This document shows, one piece after another, positions 38,701 through 40,929 of a DNA stretch of 64,000 nt. Position numbers and translations under genes: made by a program. This DNA is from Shimia gijangensis (GTDB lineage Bacteria; Pseudomonadota; Alphaproteobacteria; Rhodobacterales; Rhodobacteraceae): assembly GCF_900142085.1 (NCBI RefSeq), contig NZ_FQZQ01000021.1, positions 1 to 64,000 of the forward strand, read 5' to 3'. The notes under the pieces were generated by a model. It was not told the DNA's origin, did not search any database, and saw only the letters and a list, made by a program, of their open reading frames with translations. How positions within the stretch are numbered: position 1 is the first letter of the stretch; each line of letters begins with the position of its first letter.

Positions 38701-40757
38701 TTGATATTACCCGGACAAGCGATGTTGGTTCCATTGAACAGGACTCACGCTATTCCAACGTGATCCAGCTTCAGGGCAATCCGCATGGTGAAATCGGCCT
38801 GGTAACGCAACGTGACCGCGGCTTCTGGCAGGACCAGTCCGGTCCCCCCACGGACCCGCAAGCCGGCAACATCCCGGGTGGACGTCGTGACATTCTTCGG
38901 ACCGCTGACTTCAATGACCGCACCATGGGTGGCTTTTCAGCTGACGACGGGAGCTTCACGTCAACTGGTGGTGCTCTGGCGATCGCTTCGGAGACCGAAT
39001 CCGACACAGCATCAGCAGTGTTCTTGTTGGATGACTACCTGCCCAGCTATTACGAGGTCGAAGCGACCTTTAATCTGGACAAGCCCACCGGCGGCTGGAA
39101 AGCCAACGGTTATGTCATCTTCGACTACCACAGCGATGTCGACTTCAAATTCGCCGGTATTAACGTGTCCACCAACAAGATCGAGATGGGCTATGTCGAT
39201 GAGTCCGGTTGGAACTACGTCGTTCAGTCCAAGAAACCGGTGCGGATTAAACCGGGGCAGAACTATTCGGTGACCGTTGCGGTCAACGGGAACAATGTGA
39301 CGCTGGCCGTGGCTGGGGTGAACTGGTTCACATATGACTACACACCGCGGCTTGACGTGTATGGCGACCCCGTTCCGCTCAACCAAGGTTTGGTTGGTGT
39401 CGGTATGAATGGTTCGCGCGGCAAAGTGGACAACTTCAAGGTGCAGATCCTGCCGCCCGACTGGACGCTGGACGAGACTGACGACTTCTCGCCACCGGTC
39501 ACTGAGCTTCCGCGTGTTGCTCAGTCAAGCGGCTGGACCGAAGCGTCGGGCACTCTGACGGGTGTTGTCTCGGGCCTGGCGCCTGCGGTTCAGACCGTCA
39601 ATCTGGGTGTCGGACTTGGTGTTAACAGCATCCTTGAAATGGAAGTCGACATCAAAGGTTCGGGAACGTCAGGGTTCGTGTTCGACCGATATGACGCACT
39701 CAACTACAAGTTCGTTGTTCTGGATGCCGCGAATGACCGCGTGATCGTGGGTCATGCTACGGACGAGGACGGTCAGGTCGTTGATGGCACGTTTGCCTTT
39801 GATCTGAACGCAAATGAGGCCGAACACCTGATGGTGACCATCCAGGGCGCCGGTCTTCAAATCTCGGTCAACGGCACGACAATTGGTCAGTACGGCTTCA
39901 ACGGAGCGCTTGCCGACGGGGGCTTTGGCCTGATCGTTCTTGATGGCTCGGCTACCTTTGATGACTTCCGCCTGGCCACCAACGACGAAGCCTTCAGCGA
40001 CACTCTGAAGTTGGCGCAGCAAAACTTTGAGGCGCTCTCGAACGAGGATTACATCGAGGCAACGCTGGATGGGTCCGAAGTTGAGCGGTTGTTCGACGAG
40101 GCTCTGGAAGACTGGGCGGCCAGCGGGTTGATTTCCGCTGAAGAGCTGCTGGCGTTTGAGGGTGTGTCACTTGTTGTCACTGATCTTGAAGGTAGCACTC
40201 TGGCGCGGGCCGTTGGGGATGACACGATCCTGATCGATGCGACAGCAGCTGGTTCTGGCTGGTATATCGAAGGCGATGACAGTGCCTCTGGCGACGTCAT
40301 TACCTCCGGTGTGGATCTTCTGACCGTTCTGCGTCACGAGATTGGGCATTTGCTTGGATATGAGCATGACCAACTTGCGATTATGGCAGAAGAGCTTGAG
40401 GCCGCTACGCGCGTAGAGGTTGATGATGAGACAACGGTTACGGTTGTTCCAAGCGAGGATGAGCCAACAACAACTGCACCAGTGGAGGAACAAACGAACA
40501 AGCGGGGGCGTAAGACCGCTCTGGTGTTTGACAGTGCCTCTGGTGAGTTGATTGATCCAAGAGAGGCGGCTCAACTTCAAGCCTCTCGCAACGATGCGCA
40601 GCTCGGCGTGGCATCCGTCGTTGTCGCAAGCGCCCTTGCTCGGAAGCCGCTCGGCCACAAAGTGAAGCCAGTCGAGAGAATGGCATCTGCGGATGTACCG
40701 AAAGAGAGGCCAGGTCTGTTAAGTAAAGCGCGCGCCGCGTTGCGCCGCGTCGTTTGA
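11793..40757 (+). CDS. Giant LEPR-XLL repeat/RTX surface protein (about 9,654 residues)
   Basis: This single uninterrupted gene fills 45% of the window and encodes a protein of roughly 1 MDa. Order of parts by residue: a basic N-terminus with the LEPRYLL motif (64-70) and no hydrophobic signal peptide; Ala/Gly/Thr/Val/Asp-rich beta repeats from about 350 to 4000, resembling filamentous adhesins; further beta modules; a dockerin-like calcium site near 6225-6290; Calx-beta-like stretches (about 6470-7300) interleaved with a W-GF module; RTX nonapeptides (about 7920-8930); two lectin-like beta domains (about 9035-9400); a metzincin zinc motif at 9515-9525; and a basic tail. It is acidic, and I noticed only two cysteines, typical of calcium-stabilised secreted giants. 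Likely role: surface fibre, adhesin or matrix protein. It follows its probable export operon. The start is chosen by ribosome-binding site and composition. Confidence 0.85.
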   Translation: MAFPFLAKSFFTGAEKVNEGEVKSSRSRRSWLSAESRHRLLRTFRDAQAGRVPVKVSAVSLEPLEPRYLLSADLIPMSDIDGSGGDSWTLEFDATALAFKIYDDETGDLVHEKALADTTDLTIYGTDGADRLTLDVAGNFPAGVSILFDGGLGDDTLAGPAEDTEWFVDGQNSGGVKGLRFVAVETLEGSAGTEDTFNVSAGGGLDGGLDGGDAGYDTLNLDTGSATTVEYIATGPTSGEVVVDGEALAFTGLEPVTVSGSAADIVVDLSAVSDNAVVRQSGNEITVANNELVATFEQVAFVVPTSSLTITLGDDQGIPPLLADLLPVVPELAGIDPNQFLDGDLITLEGTIDLGAANLLIDGEDGLDEVAFAGSLTTTGTIAINAETITVAEGGSVTGGSVNFNASAQGNGLIPTGPVDGFILAAPYAEISVLGGVTSTAGDIVMTASAVVDVAATSFSLGPIGGSIIIGLPKAAITLGTLGDDLTAGVLSASGSVDLDTAVTVTVTGEDEADGSDTDTKVDAAIALTTLFTKSEIGLFGSSTVDAGATVDILATSTLVSTTEADGSGGTAGATVAVTAADVETSVKVSDSADLGGSVAPTSIALGATTNSTLTTTATSTSGGSDASTNGDQESEARLDDPNKDGKNIDKAESSTGGSVSFAGAVVVSIYLPETSVLIDTGGSISTQAAGSVSLKALQTDTVTSSASGINTGETATGVGIAVGVGVVEADVSTHLDGTTSYNTESVTATATLDGSGGYSLTTVSGAGNPSKTSVAGALILHFVTTDVESLVLDGALIEFNGANLSLVASSTTNVTSSATPNEDTKGGTASLGIGAAFVLYKGVNTTRAEIQGGALDDAGYTGGAASNLDALSLMATGNHTDATTAKAGASGSGSGNGTTIGGAVAIAIVDNLTTADLGTSGKLVTTGEISSSADNTGASLTLAGGEVSGGATAIGAGIALAFVDNRASSKARRDLDSGGKVTLKADNASKSVAQSVATAAGEQANKGGKNANSQASDQENFAGTKSGTDLNNKKGGKDTTATGSGGGNVSVAAALSLNVTNTEATTEIEDVTIDATGVVLQSTNNMEADAVADGTATAGSGTGVGIAVAINVGEMSNTATVATGADLNLGSDGVTLSAKMRDVAGDTTHSSGASALSGVSGSVDTGVAGSFALSITDLDTRAALESGSDTTITGSGDVVLDAESKSNAPTRDGTASTADAVTDAVAAGATTTLGGGANTTGVGVSIAIGVEDIHTESEVADGAILVGANDLTLDALGDHETQIFAKSGSTGGGTTGAGSLTIAVMNRETIARVGTGGTLTLGGTLDASADHSGETVAKADSRVKGTGTAVGFTIGVSYVDDIGSVSLERDVTADGSVKLSADADSSSTMEVFASADGSDKTKTSKTTADQQKNEATAAGQSKSNTSTGGKTLTGSKSATKNGNSVSVAAAIGVNVANLTASASVADDLTIIADNNNDDAGTGVVSVTTSANQTATTKADGSAKTKAGGTSVGIAVAINVGILSNRAIVGDGTSITADGLSLGSTMRVLAGGDDKHTYEAEANSGASSGSTGVAGSFALSLADTTTEAIFGADQNLVDDGAASLTLNGGSVDLDATSNIENKTNAVGSSQAKKKSGTSGGFSAGISIALGISLDETRARFEDGVSVTGTTNGVTIDAKSDNTVTTDAKAGSQGSAATNIGGAVAVAYVENGTEASTGTQALGDGAIGLGGGDFRVKAEHDGTVTTTSDGEVSGGKTGIGISLALNIVQVDTDALAGRDASGAGTVQIIADSDVNVTSEAKAGAEGQSSSKGTSDQETTDNSNFAKDQSGGTATPTANGDSNVTDGSLTQADSNSSAQSGKLTGGKAGTKVAAAVVVNYLDLDNTATIKTGTSITGTGAVTVAADMAVDTRAIANSKAVATNNSNAVSAAIGVNIADLKNEVDIEDTGVVLTGSSVEVRAATPDVNDPNTFQVQALAGSATGNTSIAGGIAVNYVDIQTDIDIGNNAALTATSGDVVVSASSYNEVQNLAGGAALSFKGGTGVGLAIAVNIFNNFDTKVDVGSSASLIAQGGGSVEVVSDAKLLPKTDTLQLLDDGTDENSIADDILTSVELPFSSFASGTAAGNSGTAVGGSVNVNVVLMETKSTIGTNAMLDAADSVTVKATDVLEIFTGAGGLGISLGNSGVGIGLDVNVITRDTLAQIGSRADLVAGTGDILVKADSTDTVTSIAATFGASGGGTAVAASIGVVVFFTDTSAIVKNGGSEEANNTVLDARGNVSILAEGDADIFMLAGGVAFSLGGAGAGVSNTTLIHEDTVKAIVEGNAQLITGGDVGLTVGATSTDTLKMIAAAAGVSTSGAAVGGSVIVSVLTETTEASIGRGTTITAQSADDSPDVTVKASDTTDMLAIAGSVAASAGGAGVGAGVNVHVLTKTTTAFIDNDVDASVDGNVTVDADSIEDISTVSASASASTSAAVNLTADVFVLGLTTRAYIGDEQRLYDNPANYDNALEGADINAQGSVRVEAVDETELDLIVGGIAISGSAGVGVAAGVAVVNKVTEAFIGARSEVTGLGNKSLEARTGAYNTSYQAETAAMDDSAFEASAATAPTKNALRTNAPSKDDLEVGVGQNAELTGQVQSDYDGDGIEDSSNEDAQGLTKKRVSLAATDHNFQGVAVSATAKDDVETFAISGAGGSSVGVAVGAAVNVVNSDTSSFIGAGASINQHDGTATAGQSVIVGAASDFNHVGVGVGAAFAGTAAAAPGVDVSVVGLTTKAWVGAGSTIDASNDVIVDAKSRSDFVVVSFGLALSGTGSVGGGVSVVKLTDVTSATVYSSALNVTDIEAGGDVVVRAQDDSSMLMVSGAVAVGIGGGGVGAGVGVMLFDKDTTATIGDNAIIDAGGNGGIGIDGVLIDGLKESDGSFNRATAHGLIVQADSTESLLNIGVAAAGGIYAGVAGAVTVSLIDSDATARIGENAQINTRNSETADTIDQGVYVGATNAVSLVDAAGSVGVGIAGIAGAVSFGTMKNDVNASIGAGTVLNTKTDLSVNALAKRNLEGYTIAGAGGVVGLAASINVWSIGEDFGSSYDNSESENTGGDNVNTSQDALEDDGDANNASSATQGNLDDTSDDVNTGLSSMDDSSHAGIDENSADDRAGKLLDATALTLGADENSFTGADMNSSLTASSVGPQRGVNAIVEGGVIINAGDDVNVDASEEITVKVLDGAVGVGVVSAGAAVTVLNVTSKVQAKLGGTITAGGDITVGGFGKRDLDYTAFVGSGGLAALGGAVTVINDNSTLLAEVSNNTVIRDANSLSIFANTDQDFTSHVVGLQVGGVAIGVGFSKISADDGNASTIETHARIGDNVDIGLATELPAAPGEDPVSVPHEVGDISVKANSTIDFDVDLHAGAAGGFAGSFNFVFVDNESKVRAEIGDNVEIDSDGQITVEARASHKADVDIVGITAGVAAAGVTLGRADFASDVRARVGNNLKSDSEGLDVVALYNHSRAANGTITKDGGRGIFVETGAGGGGLFSGQGSVPTAEDHTNVVAIITADADDTTFGAINTGAGDVLVDAHGAFFTEAKAFAFSLGALAVGASIATAKSHGSVKAKMNGDIVGGQNVTVKAVVVSDAVASAEAAGGGLIEVTIPISKAEVTPVVEASIGEDATSTVAGDIKVHAVSDGRADASGSAKAGSLAGVGSMEVTSVVSPTLSAFVESGATVGGSTLDISALHNFDVAAGRKSKAYSEAGKVSALGFQFTEARAIASPTLNSYLEGDANVTLDGTLSISAKAKNDADADVESLNVGIIVSVGETDTYAEANGSSTAGITSTGSASTTPNIVVGGIGIVATTNDTANAKTESASGGLVSSASNTSVAYANAKENSSNWDPLSDSDSSFTLDSNYVAANAYIGGNTSILVTDDNGGTGNITVTAGAKPQADAYTKGSSGGGVDVGGSFAVARLQPVVKATIDSGAVVDAEGTVALDASATPGTGVVPTFSIDGISIDDDTLTVTAHGLETGQLVEYVDNGGVIGGLDGSVAETITNSNGVDTIEYFDREYSTIYIDANTIALGAEFDGATVNPLTEEITFESEHGFRAGDKVIYRTDSTDLPGLTDEAAYYVIVVDALTIKLTTSQAIALNPDSAFKSFLPSSVDDIADADASQNNTIFGFTHGFGDDQAVTYVAPEALVFTDRQVDVSSSNTISGGYLNLSTIDNDYIRFAITDGSNSEGQPFSHGLETNDIILYRLDFVDDSTESFDDIGATPIGGLAQDTLYRVVKINDSTIALKRAFAENVSVYYVNDGGTDRIIRDDAGSWIDDGFKAGEEIIITGSAGNNDTYTISSLSASEIVLSGNLSYFNRVDQSMTVGYQNVSSTDYVTLKLGGGTNWNSVSSFIVGDSIDLSGLPLGGTAVIDAISGDTIRLSRTDAGLVAGPHANASVQASSSDVDSFDTEIIALTPNKGYPFDNLTTADDHLPGNLTDPGNSDTHSLIRLADLPMQYSDGGLVDLVSGQTYYVDYVSSTEFGLSLTPGGARLDLVVNAGGVTQHLIGALAEDISAGPGTHDLRIDLTSFASGGTLFGPGGVPLSLFAPQSGDGISSATAKGSSGSIVGVKQNSADLTSTSNVSGAINADFLRAGQDVTITTLADVHQTVSTTNGSGGFVAVGNVDSRTTTVLTSNALIGANSQIIAGRDLRINAAADASSDSSATSKTGGFVGVADADSRINLDYNVDAIIGDDAVVLVGNLAKLAVSGAVRGKSTSTARGNGFGGDADGRSDFITDSARADVSIGTRAKLEAQEVILKSTVGDVTDGNSGWTTNVNASSDARGGGFYSEGTADATAKYQADNVITVNTDAEVIGYRGVDFITSFDDVRTTASAYTRSSGLFGYVSSDTTVQQDLDGLVRGFDNAEVTAGPRIELQTPGVANPDGDFTELAQFQNGKFRLAFYVTTSNGGHTEVGNSARHSKRSLASGGSDSHGDHSTDFDEDIDFDSDVTILSGRSPELDVVRDVLIDDRGFIQKAINVTIDDRAQGSNSRLDAGQIQSDLIVVNDIGNPGPGDVAFDSAYMDGSNGVWTFRETLERVRITNASDRDIEINNIDVQSSDKPLVWLNPSHTAPLTFTINAEVAPTLIEIINTGNSNIIIDGTINNPIGTTSIVNTGGGGFGSILSGKDRGVTSPVGRQSLIITNILNVDAANDVGSNSERLNVDLVSVAGLPESLSFRTSQVSALSDTIFLGQGSKFVDGQLIQYTSSNADIGLTNGAYYYALVSEDGQSLQLFLTPGGAAEDLVLGANLSDDHTFTVVEAITIDAADNIDLDLRALKREGAAAGEYIVNVDRIAAGNTADVLLQQSLHQSSVAGRVGIAVEWDDNPSATSPTNPDSSNHFEFFFDPDSGFNSYIGPIEGFVGDSLVSTPIAVTTYDFRGLERASKDRILAGLQAGDGAYTTADANGDIIVKAANTTAGQPLINVLALTEIANDGLNYNDGDITVVTDGYITLTEVTGHMRLEEVRSTGSDVLLYSPMSIIDANNDDNTNAADVSGRNITMVSASGSVGNVAPGFVNPDPSDVSAQIVTPVVYDSGAAGGIGEIGNFLEINVANSDNATGVLRAYDAAPATRTDGIFIDEVSGDLRVYLVSTSHDVSLRTTSGSILDANGDDATAANIIARSIDLDANGGSIGTKANAFEINSRFDLSTNASLIANIDDVGLEADGDVVVTETDEELRLALGHSYLGDIVLVVREANDNSQNQDLLLIKDGSARFAETNDVAPGGHDDSLRPLPHGLILAEAGYVELRVGDDFASHENSAIVAAEGIDIFVDDEGDLSNTDEDYGASAVLRGQIIAGAVMVTLGNRVPGSPSTPTGTTRSAPIGTWRPWGTDGDIQTDGSADGITRVFGNTDVDLIQFGDTGGSTGQIAWGNDGYIYLGSETRAYGSADAVTGDYATPDARDDGQDSFVVYYLQDTATQTSPAITTITYATEPYDTQSIVDGTTVELSVLAGQTLTLDGQSDTDTYEVFTLGSQDDERNYIINILDTGEEDDGVDEAFIYGFNSELNGVDDPNDDIFLLRTAAELPGEVADRPGYVALLHGTLDGYQDVLPETFDSAKVQRISYDSGLNGRLTIEGQGGNDHFYSDDTTVITTIDGGEGNDVFQIGQIFGENRNEADGNLLAQDVFPDLKPTTRGWLSRGSSAPLLAQGGGGNDEFRVYSNQSELRLEGDDDNDLFIVRAFAISATTDYDWNEDGSIDIADLQAAVDLLNEIDANGDLAFVGRADAVELKALLSDGGAGYTTDRNGDGGINFLDAFITVGHTKDDIIVLDEDGVASPQIGLGFSVAQAPDIRAGGGQDEVRYNINAPVSVEGGTGFDKLVILGTEFADDIAITDQGIFGAGLNVRYSTVEVVEVDGLEGDDKFYVRSTAFGVAYRVIGGLGSDIINVAGDVQEDIITRELEGVSGAADHIVVSDDYLYDGSVIDGLQYNVTTDGEGLVVIDEGTDGFTAVREGDASRETDSYTVRLARALTDDDVVYVTVSGARSPQEEQDGTLPNDGLPGGKGDSLLMSSGDTTSDTVAQASILGVDYLALTNQMVDEDFLREIVMDGTTLYVPNRAVVLKFTKDNWHIAQTVDLLAVDDLRAEGDRITVVQHSVISNAADYDAIDVRNVEVEVRDNDTPGVLVTEIENGSATIVGGIVTDFVEDARSLVVEGTSGGTELTDQILVQLQKAPEAGDTVVIKLNLGGLYGDLGLTDLTDKAIELSDGGTGRFDAATNTISFDASNWDQAVLVTILAENDDAREDPQTAVIGFGRNLASITADMELTAWSDDEGVTEFAAFSLTSGGWISSGFEVGETVTITGASGITGGVIKGFDKAGLTLILDVDGSGITPTDLTGVSVTRDAPTGPITVDANNDYVFPNLRSGTGLLDIEVIDNDTAGSVVLISGRDTVLIPDDLGTVADESVPDTYNLRLTKAPTADVNVAVVTDGLANVTSINGVSVTLDDYVEVGGPRASQVFVGSIIFDDTGANATLTRGTGEDFGSFVSEGWDAKDLIRISVSGIADGDFEVLSVTDHVLTLVQSDLDTVGGPISAVEVLDEVVLSRLAERDMWTGTVSYTTVDGAPALVRTEAFGAGNEKVQGWLKEGFLEGQWVRISDGVNEIEAKIAIIRGFNDSQDHTIQFTLDPNADVSSAAWLTDAADDQVSVTRIAANAVFTTADYYMLQEIELTADPHYEVPTTREGVKIFPVKAHRLSDLRGPLAVEGGPSGADRSLTNGVKLPGEEDSFLIAISAQPPESQQIDVLNIFNDGSKADTSGVLTETTLTGFGMGPDLVFPNVTGPLFGEGSESEQGTTLTFPGGVSFGKVNFGASGVTNDNQVSTVEVVNVMLGEGNDLVEVEGTLNPAPAVSAENEFAAIAEWSDRDFDFLYDNQPEFQGQLVITREGFNWKGEGFLVGQSVFAVADNGTQVYLGHVIGIEDALAYAPTDIDPKTDEPYRDPSDNSLLILSATTLPAGVDFSGSTKLVAVDQDVIELLTVDVLAATSAGATLRWNTNDGTTGAADWTEAGFLEGHLIHVGIGDESREYRIVELSDDNLKIVVEGTGLDGLTELSDTFWVQGSHGGLTVLHGGGNLYVDVLGKFNLDTVGDNTDAARLDGRSFVEADFAVGDLIQLEGESFTRTIENIRDAVASDYGVTPTFASWGEDSLLVLSAPNDGSLMGYADVDTVTISSHPEELFLISKVEANEVTVTVNVTVEVEVVAGSTSTGELETIVTLNEDQTWSGLGFVAGGVLFIDGYAGAFTIADILPDDKTLVLLDAALANCGGDDGGATLTITTYDWTTAGEQRKGGDHFIVTGGAGPESPLVIYGDTSQDGVWYSGDPNDPYGIEFGEKPFDPFPTLPDGENEDDEFIFAVANPFDLHGHDIIDASALFADDAANGIYKSVGIIAYGGMGDDLIIGSQTGDHLAGGSGNDTIIGQAGTDHIYGDSGFNVNILTRALTVATINASPEPSLVEGLAHAEGTFAPYESPVSDPLGDRLVDTSGEVNIAGAGDDIIVGNGSAFDGDTPDIIFGDHGQVEQLVVDPNQPFGLPQKIQTTELSTVIAIVTAEVATGGDDTILGSELNDILIGGAGNDALDGLEGDDLIFGDNVVLSRMGEIDGNLYDDIESLRFQTLAGTLMYGRTDLAPSDGYGTEVSTGVYEITETGSGVLMVTLENGERVARDYRDPNGPSWWNEYSIDYSEFHTFEINDGLAGVGTFGNDLIAGGGGHDQLFGQLGNDIIQGDGTIEGAVAGRGDGTVDGIVLPTGYVSAGRDPLGPEDPLGALKVVSAGVDINGIDGNDYIEGGGGCDIVFGGMGQDDIVGGSSSFFSLINPDLRPDHKDMLFGGSGAEDEIARNSAENPDGSTSALARHAADADVIAGDNADIVRIVGVNNTDVLDGSIDLSDPEVFAPLYDALYNTRGGLYLAFDYDDYNSENGERIIVRGVSQLDYSPGGPDFFGDNPEGIAGDFITNPDYAGDPNIDINFAVDGDTWRNTFGFWALRDIGGNDEVHGGTGDDVVYLGGGNDIAFGDAENDDLIGGWGNDWISGGTGIDGVLGDDGRIFTQRNEGLAGGETFGQAYSEDLYGTLKLLTSDPDRRTSQGNVLNEAIFTPGRVQQETINIEYELVKAVDLTPFDVISTSIAPVSSADPTAHNPYFADDVIFGGLGTDYLHGGSGDDAVGGHEAIAEGYILLFGDGDTPGIDDVSGDDPNAKQPIGLTRTDFTRPWNPGNILLFGDGDEHWNEPTPTRERTGEFYLYDEYDPRRVILFHDDGTVWKDGAPDGLKQYFLNAPDNEGEDVLSYVAFAPNGTPIGEEVAVESDGNDRIFGDIGNDWIVGGTGKDRIYGGFGNDLMNADDVIGTDISVYDTGAFGSADSADAGLNNTPETHLSWEDRVFGGAGLDILIGNTGGDRLIDHLGEFNAYLVPFAPFGISTVSRQVPPQLWDFLAAQAYSDGVDITRTSDVGSIEQDSRYSNVIQLQGNPHGEIGLVTQRDRGFWQDQSGPPTDPQAGNIPGGRRDILRTADFNDRTMGGFSADDGSFTSTGGALAIASETESDTASAVFLLDDYLPSYYEVEATFNLDKPTGGWKANGYVIFDYHSDVDFKFAGINVSTNKIEMGYVDESGWNYVVQSKKPVRIKPGQNYSVTVAVNGNNVTLAVAGVNWFTYDYTPRLDVYGDPVPLNQGLVGVGMNGSRGKVDNFKVQILPPDWTLDETDDFSPPVTELPRVAQSSGWTEASGTLTGVVSGLAPAVQTVNLGVGLGVNSILEMEVDIKGSGTSGFVFDRYDALNYKFVVLDAANDRVIVGHATDEDGQVVDGTFAFDLNANEAEHLMVTIQGAGLQISVNGTTIGQYGFNGALADGGFGLIVLDGSATFDDFRLATNDEAFSDTLKLAQQNFEALSNEDYIEATLDGSEVERLFDEALEDWAASGLISAEELLAFEGVSLVVTDLEGSTLARAVGDDTILIDATAAGSGWYIEGDDSASGDVITSGVDLLTVLRHEIGHLLGYEHDQLAIMAEELEAATRVEVDDETTVTVVPSEDEPTTTAPVEEQTNKRGRKTALVFDSASGELIDPREAAQLQASRNDAQLGVASVVVASALARKPLGHKVKPVERMASADVPKERPGLLSKARAALRRVV
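11982..12014 (+). other. LEPR-XLL N-terminal motif of the giant protein
   Basis: Residues 61-74 read LEPLEPRYLLSADL, matching the LEPR-XLL motif known from the N-termini of very large repetitive proteins, especially in Planctomycetes. It follows a basic, amphipathic stretch (SRRSWLSAESRHRLLRTFR, about 27-45). Its constant position at the N-terminus of such giants suggests a sorting or export signal, though I know of no proof of that. Confidence 0.8.
14650..17420 (+). repeat. About 400-residue tandem super-repeats within the giant gene
   Basis: Long units recur about every 1,190-1,220 bp. Matching landmarks are AIGAGIALAFVDN, AVGFTIGVSYVDD and GIGISLALNIVQV near 14650, 15840 and 17056. GVGIAVAINVGEMSN and SVGIAVAINVGILSN occur near 15106 and 16327, each followed by VAGSFALS. 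Each unit holds a hydrophilic linker rich in Lys, Gln, Asn, Ser and Thr immediately before a GGxVSVAAA-type strand. Inside each unit a shorter beta repeat of about 65-80 residues is visible. The units are diverged at DNA level, so the duplications are old. Confidence 0.7.
30460..30690 (+). other. Dockerin-like paired calcium-binding segment in the giant protein
   Basis: Two EF-hand-type loops are seen about 55 residues apart: DWNEDGSIDIADLQAAVD and DRNGDGGINFLDAF. The spacing of Asp/Asn ligands (D-x-N-x-D-G-x-I-x-x-x-D) is that of dockerin type I repeats. In cellulosomes dockerins bind cohesins; in giant proteins like this they may only be structural calcium sites. Confidence 0.6.
32251..35100 (+). 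repeat. W-GF-G module, at least seven degenerate copies in the giant protein
   Basis: A short pattern, W-x(3-4)-G-F-x-x-G-x(3)-(I/V), recurs: GGWISSGFEVGETVTI (about 32251), SFVSEGWDAKDLIRI (32842), QGWLKEGFLEGQWVRI (33137), NWKGEGFLVGQSVFAV (34054), DWTEAGFLEGHLIHV (34402), RSFVEADFAVGDLIQL (34684) and TWSGLGFVAGGVLFI (35050). An eighth copy, SWIDDGFKAGEEIIITG, lies much earlier, near 24712. Each is followed by a beta-strand pair ending in a hydrophobic L-x-L strand. I know no named domain for it. Confidence 0.6.
35557..38573 (+). repeat. RTX (hemolysin-type) calcium-binding nonapeptide clusters
   Basis: At least six clusters of GGxGxDxUx repeats are present, for example GGSGNDTIIGQAGTDHIYG near 35613, GGAGNDALDGLEGDDLIFG near 36099, GGTGDDVVYLGGGNDIAFG near 37369 and GGTGKDRIYGGFGNDLM near 38343. 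They are separated by 100-300 residues of other beta-rich sequence. RTX repeats fold on calcium binding outside the cell, which pulls and stabilises secreted chains. They are usually linked to type I secretion, for which no ABC exporter is present in this window. Confidence 0.85.
38900..39990 (+). other. Two lectin/LamG-like beta-sandwich domains in the giant protein
   Basis: Two related ~160-residue segments follow each other. The first has YYEVEATFNLDKPTGGWKAN, then Y-x-F-A-G-I-N and a VTVAVNGNNVTLAV strand. The second has ILEMEVDIKGSGTSGFVFDR, YKFVVLDA and LMVTIQGAGLQISVNG. This pattern matches concanavalin-like or laminin-G-like sandwiches, often carbohydrate-binding. The fold is a pattern-based guess. 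Confidence 0.5.
40335..40367 (+). other. Metzincin-type zinc motif near the C-terminus of the giant protein
   Basis: Residues 9515-9525 read HEIGHLLGYEH, a full HExxHxxGxxH zinc motif, followed by IMAE as a possible Met-turn only 4-5 residues on. It is preceded by TILIDATAAGSGW and VDLLTVL, a context also seen in other large RTX proteins. The motif suggests a C-terminal matrixin-like protease or a relic of one. The unusually short distance to the methionine makes activity uncertain. Confidence 0.65.
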
Positions 40758-40763
40758 TCCGAA

Positions 40764-40929
40764 GGTGATGTCAGAGGAAACTCGCTTGAGGTGTGCAGGG
40801 GGCCGATCTAGCTTCCAGCCAGGCGATGTCACAGGAAACTCGGTTGTGAAGGGCAGGGTGCCGATCTAGCCTTCGGTCATGACAAAACGCTCACCATTTC
40901 GCTACTTCAAAACCAGCCCAGAAATAGGC
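40764..40929 (+). repeat. Two nested, truncated left ends of IS6-family elements
   Basis: Two partial copies of the same IS left end lie head to tail before the complete element. The first (40764-40820) begins GGTGATGTCAGAGGAAACTC and stops just before where the transposase start should be. The second (40822-40929) begins GGCGATGTCACAGG and runs into the first 16 transposase codons, to Thr-Ser-Pro-Glu-Ile. Their sequences differ from each other and from the intact copy, so they are successive insertions rather than one recent duplication. Confidence 0.75.
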
